Shown piece by piece: positions 21,471 through 32,454 of a stretch of DNA of 64,000 nt; position 1 is the stretch's first letter; each line of letters begins with the position of its first letter. The position numbers and the translations under genes are program-made. The notes beneath the pieces are model-generated. The model did not search any database and was not told where the DNA came from. It worked only from the letters and a program-made list of their open reading frames with translations. Source of the DNA: Agrypnia vestita (Eukaryota; Arthropoda; Insecta; Trichoptera; Phryganeidae). The stretch lies in assembly GCA_016648135.1 (NCBI GenBank), contig JADDOH010000143.1, positions 186,001 through 250,000 on the forward strand, in the 5' to 3' direction.

Positions 21471-23279
21471 GGGCTTTTTTTACTGAGCGCGATGTTTCTG
21501 CGACTGTTTGTAAAGTTTGAATGAAATTAAAAATCGAATATCACGTTCAAATAATAGTTAGAAACGCCATCTTTTGTCCATTTTTTGATTTGTTTTTACC
21601 CCCTCTAGGTTTTTTGATATCCAATCAAACTCTAAATTTTCTGTTTTTTTAATAATTAGATTAAAAAAATCGTAGCGAGGTACGACAACTCCCTATACAT
21701 AGCGCGCAATAGTGCGCCTCAGGTCTATAATTGCATGTGTATGGAATGGTGTTCGTTTTAGAATTTTATTGTCGTTTTTTACATTTTTGTATGCTGCTCT
21801 ACGAAGCATTGGCCAATTTTTGAATGTGCTGAAAATAAATGTTCCGAAGTGATGCACTTCAGAATTAAATTAGCTTTCATTCGGTTTTCACAATTACAGC
21901 CGCTACTCCGCGAGCGGTGACTCTATTCTAAAAATCACGATTTGTAGAGTTTTTTCAATCATTTGGCGTTTTAACTTTATTTCTATATTTTTTTGCAAAA
22001 TAGCTAGCAAAAACAGAATTATTTTACACCAAATCTGGAATTATTTTCAAACGATATTAATTTTTTTCTCCATGATTCTCTTGGCTCTCGAAAGGCCTGA
22101 ATAATCACACCTGGGTGACGTCATTATGAATAAAGCAGTAGGTACAGGTGAAAATTAATCGTTCCTAAAAGCATTCATCCTATACAGAGAAAAAATTTGA
22201 ATGACATCAAATGAAACATTCTGCATACAGGCCTTTTTCTTGCGTATAAAGGATTTATAATGAAAACTTTGTTTTTATGGGTTAAATTATTTAAAAATTT
22301 CCTTCATACATATCATTCAATTCAGGTTGGTCAGTCAATCCTAAAGCAGACCTTATTAACAAATACTCCGTTACTCAGTTCACAGCCATTTCCTTAAAGA
22401 TGGCCTGTTCTCCTCCCAAAATACGCAATCATATTTAAAAAAGACTAAGTATATTTCCGTTCTGAAAATCCAATATAAAATAAAAATAGAAAGGAAGATA
22501 GAAAAGGTACAACTCAAATTCTTGAGATTTAAATATTTTAAAATACGTATTCTAATAGAAAGCATAAATTATGATAATTAAATGAATGAACTCTATTTGA
22601 AGAAATATCATATACAATAGATGTTAGCGAATTAGTGTTCTTTTTTTTCTTGTTCTGTTAAAATTGTTAAAAGTATGTTGGACTACCTTGAACTGATTCA
22701 GATGGTTTTGTATAATATACCAAAAGTGTTCTTTGTAAGGACCCACAAGAATAACTAAGCATTAAATTCACCGTTATCTAGCACGCATAGCCTTGGAAAC
22801 AAATTCTCGGAATTCGTAGACATTTTTCGTTGTAAGAGCATACCCGAATTAAAGAATTACTTAGACTTAGAATATACTTAGATTAAATTTTTATTTACGT
22901 TTTGTTACCCATGAATAATATGTGTTTATTTATTTTAAAGTGTCCGAATTATTGTTCGTTTTCCTTTTAAACATGTTTTTATTTTATCTTTTATATTTAT
23001 TTTTTTGGTTTATTTTATCTTTTTATCTTATTTATTCAGTATGATGGTTTAATTATCTTTATTTTATTTCATTATAAATGTGTTAAAGGTTTCTAATTAT
23101 TAATGTTTGCTTGTGTAGTAATTATTATTTATATTCATTTCTATTTTTAATTTATTTTATATTGTTCATTTTAAATTGTAACATTTTATATTGTTCATTA
23201 CTCTTAAATATGTTTTAATTCTATAATTATTTTAAAATTATTCACTTCAAAACGTATTTTATGTTAGGTATATAAAAAT
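21471..23279. other. AT-rich non-coding DNA
   Basis: No gene recognised. The part at 22900-23250 is extremely T/A-rich and leads into the LINE tail. Confidence 0.5.
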
Positions 23280-23341
23280 CCTTGTAACTTTTTTGTACTG
23301 TAAAAGCCCACTAGTGCGTTGATTAATAAATAAATAAAAAT
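23280..23341 (+). mobile_element. LINE 3' tail (AATA)n
   Basis: CTTGTAACTTTTTTGTACTG, AAAGCCCACTAGTGCG and ATTAATAAATAAATAAAAA form a 3' UTR-plus-tail pattern like those at 7.3 and 17.8 kb. No coding part is attached. Confidence 0.4.
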
Positions 23342-23865
23342 AAGGTTTAGAAACCACAGAAAATTCATTTGAGTGAAAAAGTTTCGGGTAGATTGCGCCT
23401 TCGGATATTTGCGTCTCAAACGAGACTTTTTTAAAGTGGCTCTCAGTTTTGAAACGTATACAAATTAAAATTCAAAGAAGCAGCACCTTTTATACTTCCA
23501 CTACCATATTTCTAAATTCAACTGCTTTTAAAAAATTCGCAACAACCTTACTTTTGGTCAATGATTATAATGAAATTATAAGTTAAAGAAGTTTAACGTG
23601 AAATTAATACATATTTCGTGCTCAAACAAATAGATCTAGTGTATTAGAATTTATTATTTAATTTTTATTTATTTATTATAAATTTACTATATACTTCGGC
23701 CGCGAACTAAAGCTGTGTAGCATTTAAGTAACGTTGGTGACGGACATTGTTACATTAAGATACTTGTAATTTATTATTCCGTATCAATCAAAAATAAGAG
23801 AACTAAAATTCTTATAATTAATAAAAATAAACTTTATTTTCACCACTTATTTAGGTGACAGTTCG

Positions 23866-24640
23866 ATCGTGGCATTCGACGCGTTCAGTAGTATCGCTCC
23901 AGTTCGTGTTCGTATTGTTGCAGTCCTAAAGATCAACGCGCCTTGATAAGCGCTCAGTTAAGCGATTTATTTACTGTTGTATCTTTCCATTATAATAATT
24001 TTGTTTAATAGTTATATTTTTTGTTTTGGTTTCATATAAAGGAAGTTCGTATCAGGGAATACGACTTCCTTTATTTAATTGATATATTTTTTGTTTTAAT
24101 TATACTCTTTGTATTTACTGGCGCTATAATAATAGCAATATGAGTAATTTGCTCAAGCCCACGGACCCTCCGGATATTACTAAAAGAAGGCCGAACCCTT
24201 ATCTCCGATTATTTTGTCTCCAGACCCTACTTGGACAATAAACAAGAATGACGATTTGAAAGTCATTCCGGCAATTAAATACTAGCCACACTCTCTTGGC
24301 CTGTTCATTGTATTTGTAGAGGATAAGGAACCCACTAACGCATTACATCCCATGAAAATGGGAAGTCTTCTCCACAAAAGCAAGATTTTTAATATTTCTC
24401 CTGGAGGAGTTAAATCCGAGGGGCGGAATAAAATTTCAATATCATCTACAAATTCGAATGCGGCTAACTCTTTTATCGATTCATCATTTCTTTCAACCAA
24501 CAACTTGAAGGCTTACATACCTCGTTATAAAGTGACCAAAATGGGGTTGGTTCGCGGCATTTCTACTGAGTTAAGTGAAGAGGAAATAATTGAACACGTG
24601 TCAGTCTGTAACGTAACCTGCCTGTCTACCTAAAGCTAAA
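23866..24640 (+). mobile_element. 5' end of a Jockey-like LINE (3' part missing)
   Basis: Starts near GACAGTTCGATCGTGGC with a GC-richer 5' UTR (GTATCGCTCCAGTTCGTGTT), as in LINEs with an internal promoter. A leader of about 270 bases and ORF1 follow. Similarity stops near 24640, inside ORF1. Retaining a 5' end while losing the 3' end is the reverse of normal target-primed truncation and implies a later deletion or recombination. Confidence 0.6.
24140..24632 (+). pseudogene. LINE ORF1 (Gag-like nucleic-acid-binding protein) fragment
   Basis: The likely start is ATG at 24140 (MSNLLKPTDPPDITKRRP). That frame soon ends at a stop. The recognisable protein resumes in another frame from 24286: LGLFIVFVEDKEPTNALHPM, SLLHKSKIFNISPGGVKSEG, RNKISISSTNSNAANSFI, LKAYIPRYKVTKMGLVRGI, LSEEEIIEHVSV. 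This is the conserved domain before the CCHC knuckles in Jockey-clade ORF1 proteins, which bind element RNA and act as chaperones. The CCHC knuckles and all of ORF2 are missing. One frameshift and a stop mark it as dead. Confidence 0.75.
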
Positions 24641-25569
24641 TACCTAACTATAAAGTTTAATAATATAAGTTTTACGAAAAGCCCAAAGCTTGAGACTTTA
24701 AGCTACCGAATTGAGCTTTATTACGACTTTTGTGACTTTTAAGCACACACTTTATGCTTTAAGCTACTAGATGAAAACTTAAGTCGAACTTAGAACTTCG
24801 GAAGTATATTTACATGAAAGCTAATATTATTTTTTTTTTTGTTAAGAATTTATATTTTCAAAATTGGCCAGTCGTGATCTATCTAGTGGTTAGGAAAATT
24901 CCCCCTCCGTTGTGTTCGTAGCTATCCAAAATTCTTTTGATATGTGGTGAGATTCGTATTCTTATTAACGCGACTAGACTAATATAGAACGAATTCTTAC
25001 CTAACTATGGAAATAACAAACGCACGTAACTAATCCGTACTCGTAATTAACATAACGGATTTATTTACTAAAGATGATAGAACGCCTAACCGTTATCGAC
25101 ACGAAATCCACGTATTATCTTTGAACACTTATAGACGAAATGCCAGAGACATAAAACATATTTCCGAAATTACTTTGGGCCCTTCTAGAAACCGTTACAG
25201 AATTCTACAGTTTCGCCTATACGAGAGATAGCCGATATCGTCCACGTCCTGAGTCGGCCTAAAAGCCAACTATATGCGGCGTAGCTGAGGAATAAACGCT
25301 AGTAGCAAAACTTCCTTACATTGTACCGCCATAACTATAATACCACCGGGTTTAAAATACTGAAATATAAAACAATACAATCGTTGCCAAGTTAACAGCA
25401 TACGCTAAAGATTCCGCCCGCCTTGATTATCAATACCTCATAATAGCAGCTTAGAACAGTGTTAGCACAACCACACGCGGTACCCATTTATGACAGATTT
25501 ACAAGATATAATAGCAAACGTTATATTCAAAAACACAAGTAAGAGACCTTCCGATAGCGCGTCTCACGT
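24641..25569. other. Unclassified AT-rich DNA with CpG texture
   Basis: Up to about 24960 there is AT-rich filler with a weak tRNA-A-box-like CTAGTGGTTAG at 24883. From 24960 the texture resembles 4.4-6.3 and 31.4-34.6 kb. No gene is recognised. Confidence 0.4.
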
Positions 25570-26400
25570 TGTCCGATCTGCTCAATCTGTTCATAGTACA
25601 TAGTGGGGGAAGACAAACATATTTATAACAACTAAGACGTATCCAGAGGCTCAGGGCAAGCTTTGTCTGACATTATCACAGCCCGAGATTTTAAGGGAAT
25701 GGAAGATACAGCTTTGTAAGTGAAATTTAAGAAGTGTCTAACCACTTCTGTTCAAACGTGGATTCTAGATGCCCCCCCCCCCTTGTAGAGAGGAGGGGGA
25801 TGCGGCCCCAGAGCATCGCCGCATCCGGTGGTTAACTCCTGTTTAGACATAACCTCCCACACTAAGCTGCAGACCAAAACCAACCCGAGACTCTGTTGCC
25901 TCTGCTGGGATCCATTCAGCGTCCTCGTCCTCCTGGCGACGAACATATCAGGAAGAAATCCCGCGTCTGATATTAAGGTTTGTATATTGTCCCGCGGGGC
26001 AGTCAAATTGACTGGTGTATAATGATGGGGATCCCACGTCGCGGCTACATGGGCCGGATTATTATTATGTTTACTGCTGATTAAAGGGCTGAATGAACTA
26101 ACTGGGTGGCTGGAAAAGACTCATCCCTGAGTGCGTCAGACAGAGCCATGTTAGCATCGCCAATTATAGTTGATGTGGTTGATCCCACGGTGTAGTCTAA
26201 TTGACTAGAGATATTAAAGAGATAGTATTCCAGAGTGAATGTTATGGTTAATTGTGTGGTTCCCGATATGTATGTCCTGTGCCAGAGGAGAAGGGCTCCG
26301 AAATGCTCCTGGTATACTGCAGTATAGTAAAGATGATTAATGATGTGTCAGGGTGAGATGTCAACTGGCATTCCCGATCAAGATACTCGTTCAAATAAAT
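25570..26400. repeat. Dispersed unclassified repeat, copy B
   Basis: Partner of 3580-4440 in the same orientation. The stretch from GGAAGAAATCCCGCGTCTG (25942) to TTGACTAGAGATATTAAA is nearly identical to copy A. Upstream parts are alignable but diverged. A C-run at 25772-25781 and a GC-rich patch (GATGCGGCCCCAGAGCATCG) precede it. A minus-strand frame (25752-26006) starts MTAPRDNIQTLISDAGF, but copy A does not keep the frame, so coding potential is doubtful. Confidence 0.75.
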
Positions 26401-26471
26401 CAGCTTCTATTCAAGATATAACCATGGAGATCTGGATTCGATGACACCGAGGACGACCAAGCATCGAGGTT

Positions 26472-26972
26472 CTTCCCACCAGCATGTTACGGGTGAGTTC
26501 TCGACGCCGAGCTATAGGAAACAGCCGCATATTCTTGAGCCGTAGCCTCTCTATTATAAGGATGGTATGCGTTAAGCTGCCCATGTTGTACGCCCACCTG
26601 GCGTGTCACGACACTTTGATCGCCACGATGCGAAAGAACACCGATCTCTTTCCTTTCATAATCAATTCTGTCAGTCACGACAATCAGATTGGTGATGAGT
26701 GATGAAACTATTTTAGTACAGTATAAATTAGAATGTACATGATGGAGAAATAGCTGTCACTCCTGCATTCAGAACATAGAGGTTTGAAATCAATAGCCCC
26801 GCGACGATCAATCGCTGAGATGCTTCCCACCAGCGTGTTACGGGTGAGTTCTCGACGCCGAGCTATAGGAAACAACCGCATATTCTTGAGCCGTAGCCTC
26901 TCTGCGTTAAGTTGCCCATGTGGTACGCCCACCTGGCGTATCACAACGTATCGATCGTCACAGCGTCAATGA
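26472..26972. repeat. Two-copy tandem duplication, about 351-bp period
   Basis: CTTCCCACCAGC, GTTACGGGTGAGTTCTCGAC, GCCGAGCTATAGGAAACA and GCGTTAAG-TGCCCATG occur at 26472-26605 and again at 26823-26945. The first copy has an extra segment of about 17 bases (TTATAAGGATGGTATGC). The period is close to that of the next array (338-349 bp), but the sequence is different. Confidence 0.8.
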
Positions 26973-27083
26973 ATTCCGACCTCCCTCCTTCCATTAGCAA
27001 ATCTTACAATGTTAAGATTCTTTTCATTTGTAATTTTAAATATGTTTAAGTTTTGCATACAAGCACCACGTCCAACAGATGAC

Positions 27084-28080
27084 AAGAAGAATAGTAATAG
27101 TAAAAGGTCCTTAGCTGACAGAAGTTGAAGTTCTCTGCAAACTGTCCATATCCTCTAGTAACGCCTTCAAATGATGTTCTCCTTGTATGTGTTTTCCAAT
27201 AACAGCTTTCCAGTCATGTATTTAAAGTAACGTCATCCTTGTGTGTGTGTGTACTACAATATCTGCCTTCCAGTTAATGATTCCCAAAAATGTGTTTTCC
27301 TTGTTATATTTCAATATCAGCGCCTGTAAAACTGTATTAGATCCTAGAAACAAGGAGACTATTCCCTCTACGCCGAGCACATGCAGAACATAAGCCCCTT
27401 CAATCTAGTTCATCCACGGTTATGCAAAAAGGCGAAAGAATAGTAATAGTAAAAGGTCCTTAACTGACAGAAGTTGAAGTTCTCTGCAAACTGTCCACAT
27501 CCTCTAGTGGCGCCTGTGTTTTCCAATAACAACTTTCCAGTCATGTATTTAACATAACGTCCTCCTTGTGTGTGTGTGTGTGTACTACAATATCTGCCAT
27601 CCAGTTAATGATTCCCAAAAAAGTGTTTTCCTTGTATATATATATATTTCAATATCAGCGCCTGTAAAACTGTATTAGATCCTAGAAACAAGGAGACTAT
27701 TCCCTCTACGCCGAGCACATGCAGAACATAAGCCCCTTCAATCTAGTTCATCCACGGTTATGCAAAAAGGCGAAAGAATAGTAATAGTAAAAGGTCCTTA
27801 ACTGACAGAAGTTGAAGTTCTCTGCAAACTGTCCATATCCTCTAGTGGCGCCTGTGTTTTCCAATAACAACTTTCCAGTCATGTATTTAACATAACGTCT
27901 TCCTTGTGTGTATGTGTGTTTCAATATTTGTCATCCAGTTAGTGATTCCCAAAATAGTGTTTTCCTTGCATATATATTTCAATATCAGCACCTGTAAACC
28001 TGTATAGGATCCTAGAAACAAAAGACCATTCCCTCTACGCCGAGCACATGCAGGACATAAACCCCTTCAAACTAGTTCAT
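27084..28080. repeat. Three-copy tandem repeat, 338-349-bp period
   Basis: The word ATAGTAATAG begins units at 27091, 27440 and 27778. Each unit contains AGGTCCTTA-CTGACAGAAG, TTCCAATAACA-CTTTCCAG, a (GT)n stretch of variable length, CAATATCAGC-CCTGTAAA and TCCCTCTACGCCGAGCACAT. Copies 1 and 2 differ by the segment near TAACGCCTTCAAATGATG, and the third is more diverged. Non-coding. Confidence 0.9.
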
Positions 28081-29740
28081 CTACTCTGTATAGTGATATC
28101 ACAAGCAGACATAAACAATATAATTACAAGTATGCTTGCGTCCTCCCCCACCTTGGTGGAAATATTCGCATTCGTATTGTGATGGCTCCTCTTCTTCGCC
28201 TTTCAGCTCGATCCGTTTACGCCTTGTTAGAGGCAAACAAGCTATCTATCTACGTCGGGTGAAGGCTCTACGGTTTTTAACGTAGTATTTCCAAACACCC
28301 TCGCTTTATTCAAGACCTCCCCAGTTCACGTTGTGTAATTTTTTGTTTCGAACTATAGGGGATGAATTGGTTTTGTGGTAACCCTGACGCAAGCTAAACT
28401 TAAATTAAATACTGGGGTATGAAGTTCGTGAATGTTCATGGAAAACGCAAACAAAACTACCTAGCACGACAATTAAGCCCTACGGTGCAATTGCTAAACA
28501 TACTATGTTCCGTGGCCCTATATTATTTACCTATCATTCCTACGGACTGAAACCACTGCATCTGGTGTAGCTGCGCTTCCAGAGTGCGCGATCCTCTGCT
28601 CCCACGCCCTCTCCGCTCGATCCCCCATTGTCCTACCTGTATGGGATCGATCGCCATCCACTGGAAAGGTTAGTAACGTGCCGTTATCACATGCGCATGC
28701 ACATATAGAGTACATAGATTCCCTGAAAGCCCTCGAGTCCTTCGTAGCCGCTCCTATGGATGATTCCGTCTTCGACGCCCTCGCCGATTAATAATTTTAT
28801 CTCCCGCCGTTATCTCGCTGTGCTTATTCCTTACGATCTTTTATTTTTACTCTGCGTTATTTTTACATCAATTACATTGTTACGTTTATTTACTAGCCGG
28901 CCTAAGTCCCGTCACCTGTATCTGGCCCTATGTCTCATTCTAGTGGTACGGTGGGTTCTAATGGATAAAGGGGGTGTGGAAGGTATGTGTAAATGTATGT
29001 GTACGCGGGAAAATGTGGTTGCTTTAAATTCGGCCCCTCCATACCCAAAGGCTCATCGGTGACTGATCCCATCTTCCTTCTCCCGACACGAGTTCCGGAT
29101 ACGTTGACCTGAGCCTGGATGCGCCTTTTCATGTTGGGCCTCTTCTGTGCAAAGTACCGCACCATCCCTCGCGTCAGTGTCTGGCATCCGGGCTCAGAGC
29201 CAGTTTGCCCCCACGAATTCCAACTCCTCCAGGTTAAACTAAGTTAAACTACGGTATATATACTGAAGCTACTGTAGAGATGGTCCCGGGCCACCTGTCA
29301 AGTCAAAAATATGCGAGTGGGGAGGGGGAGTTTCCTAGGCTCCCCAACCCTCGCCTGTGAGCAACTGCAGCCCATTGGCCATTCGCGACACTACAGTGAC
29401 TGCAACCACCCTCCCAGGTAGTACTTATTATAATCTGGTATGCATCAATACGTTCAATCCATTCCAGACGAGGGAAGACATCCGCACGGGTGTTGTGCCA
29501 CCCGTGAAGAGCCCCCTCATACACTACGTACGAATAGATACATACTAATAAAATATAATATACATACATATACATACATATACAATACATAAATAAATAC
29601 TTGTAATGGTTGGTTGCCATGTGGTTTCACGAGGCCATGACCCCTCGTATTAGTAGATGGAAAGGTGGATCTGGACAGTAGGGATATGCCTAGCCCCTGG
29701 CCAGGGATGTCGGTGTATTTTCTCCAAATGGTGTACAGCT
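28081..29740. other. GC-richer complex DNA, unclassified
   Basis: This segment is much richer in GC than its surroundings and has longer open frames: 28760-29062 plus, hydrophobic N-terminal half; 28935-29165 minus, basic, KRRIQAQVNVSGTRVGRRK. No recognised motif. The segment 29180-29530 (GGTCCCGGGCCACCTGTCA, GGGGAGGGGGAGTTTCCTAG) looks like retroelement UTR. It may be part of the same large repeat as copies A and B. Confidence 0.35.
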
Positions 29741-30780
29741 AGAATCCTGCCATCGATGATGATGGGATCTGCCTAATTTTCTCCGACTGATGTGTAACTG
29801 GAACCCTGCCATCACTGATGAAGATGATGTTGTCACTATCGAAACGTCACCTGATGATATATAGCTGAACCACCGCTAGTGATGATGATGATGATGATGA
29901 TACTATCGTAACGTTTCCTGACGATATATATCTGAGACACCGCTAATGATGATGATGATACTATCGGAACGCCTCCTGACTATATATGACTGGGACACCG
30001 CTAATGATGATGATGATGATGATACTATTGAAACGTCTCCTGACGATATATAACTGGGACACTGCTAATGATGATGATGTTGTTGATACTATCGAAACGC
30101 CTCCTGACGATATATAGCTGAACCACCGCTAGTGATGATGATGATGATGATCATACTACCGTAACGTCTCCTGACTATATATAGCCGAAACACCGCTAAT
30201 GATGATGATGATACTATCGTAACGTCTCCTGACGATATATATCTGAAACACCGCTAGTGATGATGATGATACTATCGGAACGCCTCCTGACTATACATGG
30301 CTGGGACATCGCTAATGATGATGATGATGATGATACTATTGAAACGTCTCCTGACGATATACAACTGGGACACTGCTAATGATGATGATGTTGATGATGC
30401 TATCGAAACGCCTCCTGACGGTATATAGCTGAACCACCGCTAATGGTGATGATGATACTACCGAAACGCCTCCTGACGATATATAATTGGGACACTGCTA
30501 ACGATGATGATGTTGATGATACTATCGAAACGCTTCCTGACTATATATAACTGGGACACTGCTAATGATGATGATGATGATGATACTATCGAAACGCTTC
30601 CTGACTATATATAACTGGGACACTGCTAATGATGATGATGATGATGATACTATCGAAACGCTTCCTGACTATATATAACTGGGACACTGCTAATGATGAT
30701 GATGATGATGATGCTATGGGAACGTCTCCTGACGATATATAACTGGAACGCGGCGATCGGTGGCGACGACGTAACATAGC
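29741..30780. repeat. Minisatellite, about 58-65-bp period, with (GAT)n core
   Basis: About 17 units share TACTATCG-AACG-CTCCTGAC, GATATATA-CTGGGACACC, GCTAATGATGATGATG. Length varies through the number of GAT triplets. Three adjacent units near 30530-30720 are almost identical, which suggests recent homogenisation. Some units combine CTGACGA and CGAAACG in the order of a hammerhead core (see findings). Non-coding. Confidence 0.9.
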
Positions 30781-30896
30781 GAGTAGTGTGTAATCGGAAC
30801 GCGGCGTTCAGTGACGGTGATGTAATTTGGCGCGTGGTATATAGTTGGGACACGGCATTCGGTGATGATGACGGTGGTGATGCTGATCTGGCTCTC

Positions 30897-31340
30897 CCCC
30901 CCCCCCCCGATGATGCACAGACGTATGAGTACGTAAATAAATAAATATATACATAAATAAATTGATAAATAAATAAATAAATTAATTAATAAATTAATCA
31001 ATTAATAAATTAAATAGTAATTAAACAAATGAATAAATAAATAAATAAATAAATATATTATTAATTAATTAATAAATCAGTCAATCAAACAAATAAATGA
31101 ATAAATAAATATATAATTAATTAACTAATCAATCAATCAATCAATTAAATAAATAAATAGGCAAGTAAATAATTTATAAATAGATGAATAAATAAATGAA
31201 TGAATGACTGAATGAAAAATAAATAAATAAACAAATAAATAAATATATATATATATGAACAGACAAATAAATACCTAATTAATTAATTAATTATTCAATC
31301 ACTCAATCAATTAAATAAATAAATAGAAGTAAATAAATAA
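30897..31340. repeat. Low-complexity (AAAT)n tract
   Basis: A poly-C run at about 30897-30908 is followed by some 400 bases of AAATAAAT and AATTAATT variants to 31340. No coding content. Confidence 0.9.
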
Positions 31341-31344
31341 GTTC

Positions 31345-32454
31345 GGCGTCGAGCACACGAGCCGCCCGATCCCTGGAAGTTCACACACATGCAGAGAAGG
31401 GTTAATTTGGCAAATTAATTCGCCCCTATTATGGTCAGTACGGATTCAACATGCAAACACCTGTGGATAAACACATGTAAAGTTTACGGTACAGGGGTTA
31501 GCTTTCACTGTCGGCGCTTCTTCCGTCTCTGTCTGGGGTGTCGAACCCGAGACCATTCTTCTTAATCGTGCGCCACCTTTATATATCGTTATAATCTCAA
31601 AACGGAAAGAGGATGACATGACTTACCCATCTGCCACCGATTATATCCATTCCAGTGCATCGTAGTTTCACTTTATGTACCTCACTTCATACCTAAGGAT
31701 TGCGGACACTTGCCTTGCACGCGCATACGATTCACAGGCCCCTAATTAACTATAGTTCGCGACCTAACCTTTGATCCTGCCATTACGCGTTTATAAGTTT
31801 CCGTAGCTGGGGCTTAGTATCCAGCCTCTGCAACTACACGGTGTACCTATATACTTTAATCAAACCGAAACTAGACATTATTTTCTTTTCTTCAAATTTA
31901 TATTCCTCGAGATACCGGAATTAGACTCTAGCTCGACAATTGTAAGTATTCATATATCTTAATAATGCTGTAACATAGTCCTTATTTCCGTCTTACGCAT
32001 CCGTACTTACCCGGGTCACCGAAACTAAACTCTACTTCTAATGCTTATACTCTAATGATTATACGTACCGATATTTTTCATAAAACCGTTACCCGTTATT
32101 TTCCGATGTTACATATACTTATATTTATCCGAATTACCGGGATTAAGCTTTGAATCTAGGATTCCATGCATTTATAAGTTTTAACAAACCCATGAAGCAA
32201 CCACTTGTCCACTTGTTGTTGTTAAACAATTAATTGTTTCTATAATAAAACCCCACTAGTCTACATCTTTATAAGGTCAATACATATTACTTTTAGGGTC
32301 CGCCGATTTGGGTTTTGCCCTTAACATTATTCTTAATATAAATTTATTATCATCTTGAATTCAAAATATCTATTCTCCGGCAAATACCCCCCCGGATCAT
32401 TTTAATATAGTTTAACAATAACGGGATTCTGTAATTTTTACAAGTATAAACAAC
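31345..32454. other. AT-rich DNA with CpG words, degenerate repeats
   Basis: No gene recognised. Words such as TACC-GAATTAGACTCTA and ACCG-GATTAAGCTTTGA recur in loose form, suggesting an older version of the satellite that follows. Confidence 0.4.

Noticed and set aside
30586..31001. Minus-strand frames of 63-95 codons in the minisatellite
   Set aside because: Serine/isoleucine-rich translations of the repeated unit, (GAT)n and (AAAT)n. No evidence of coding.
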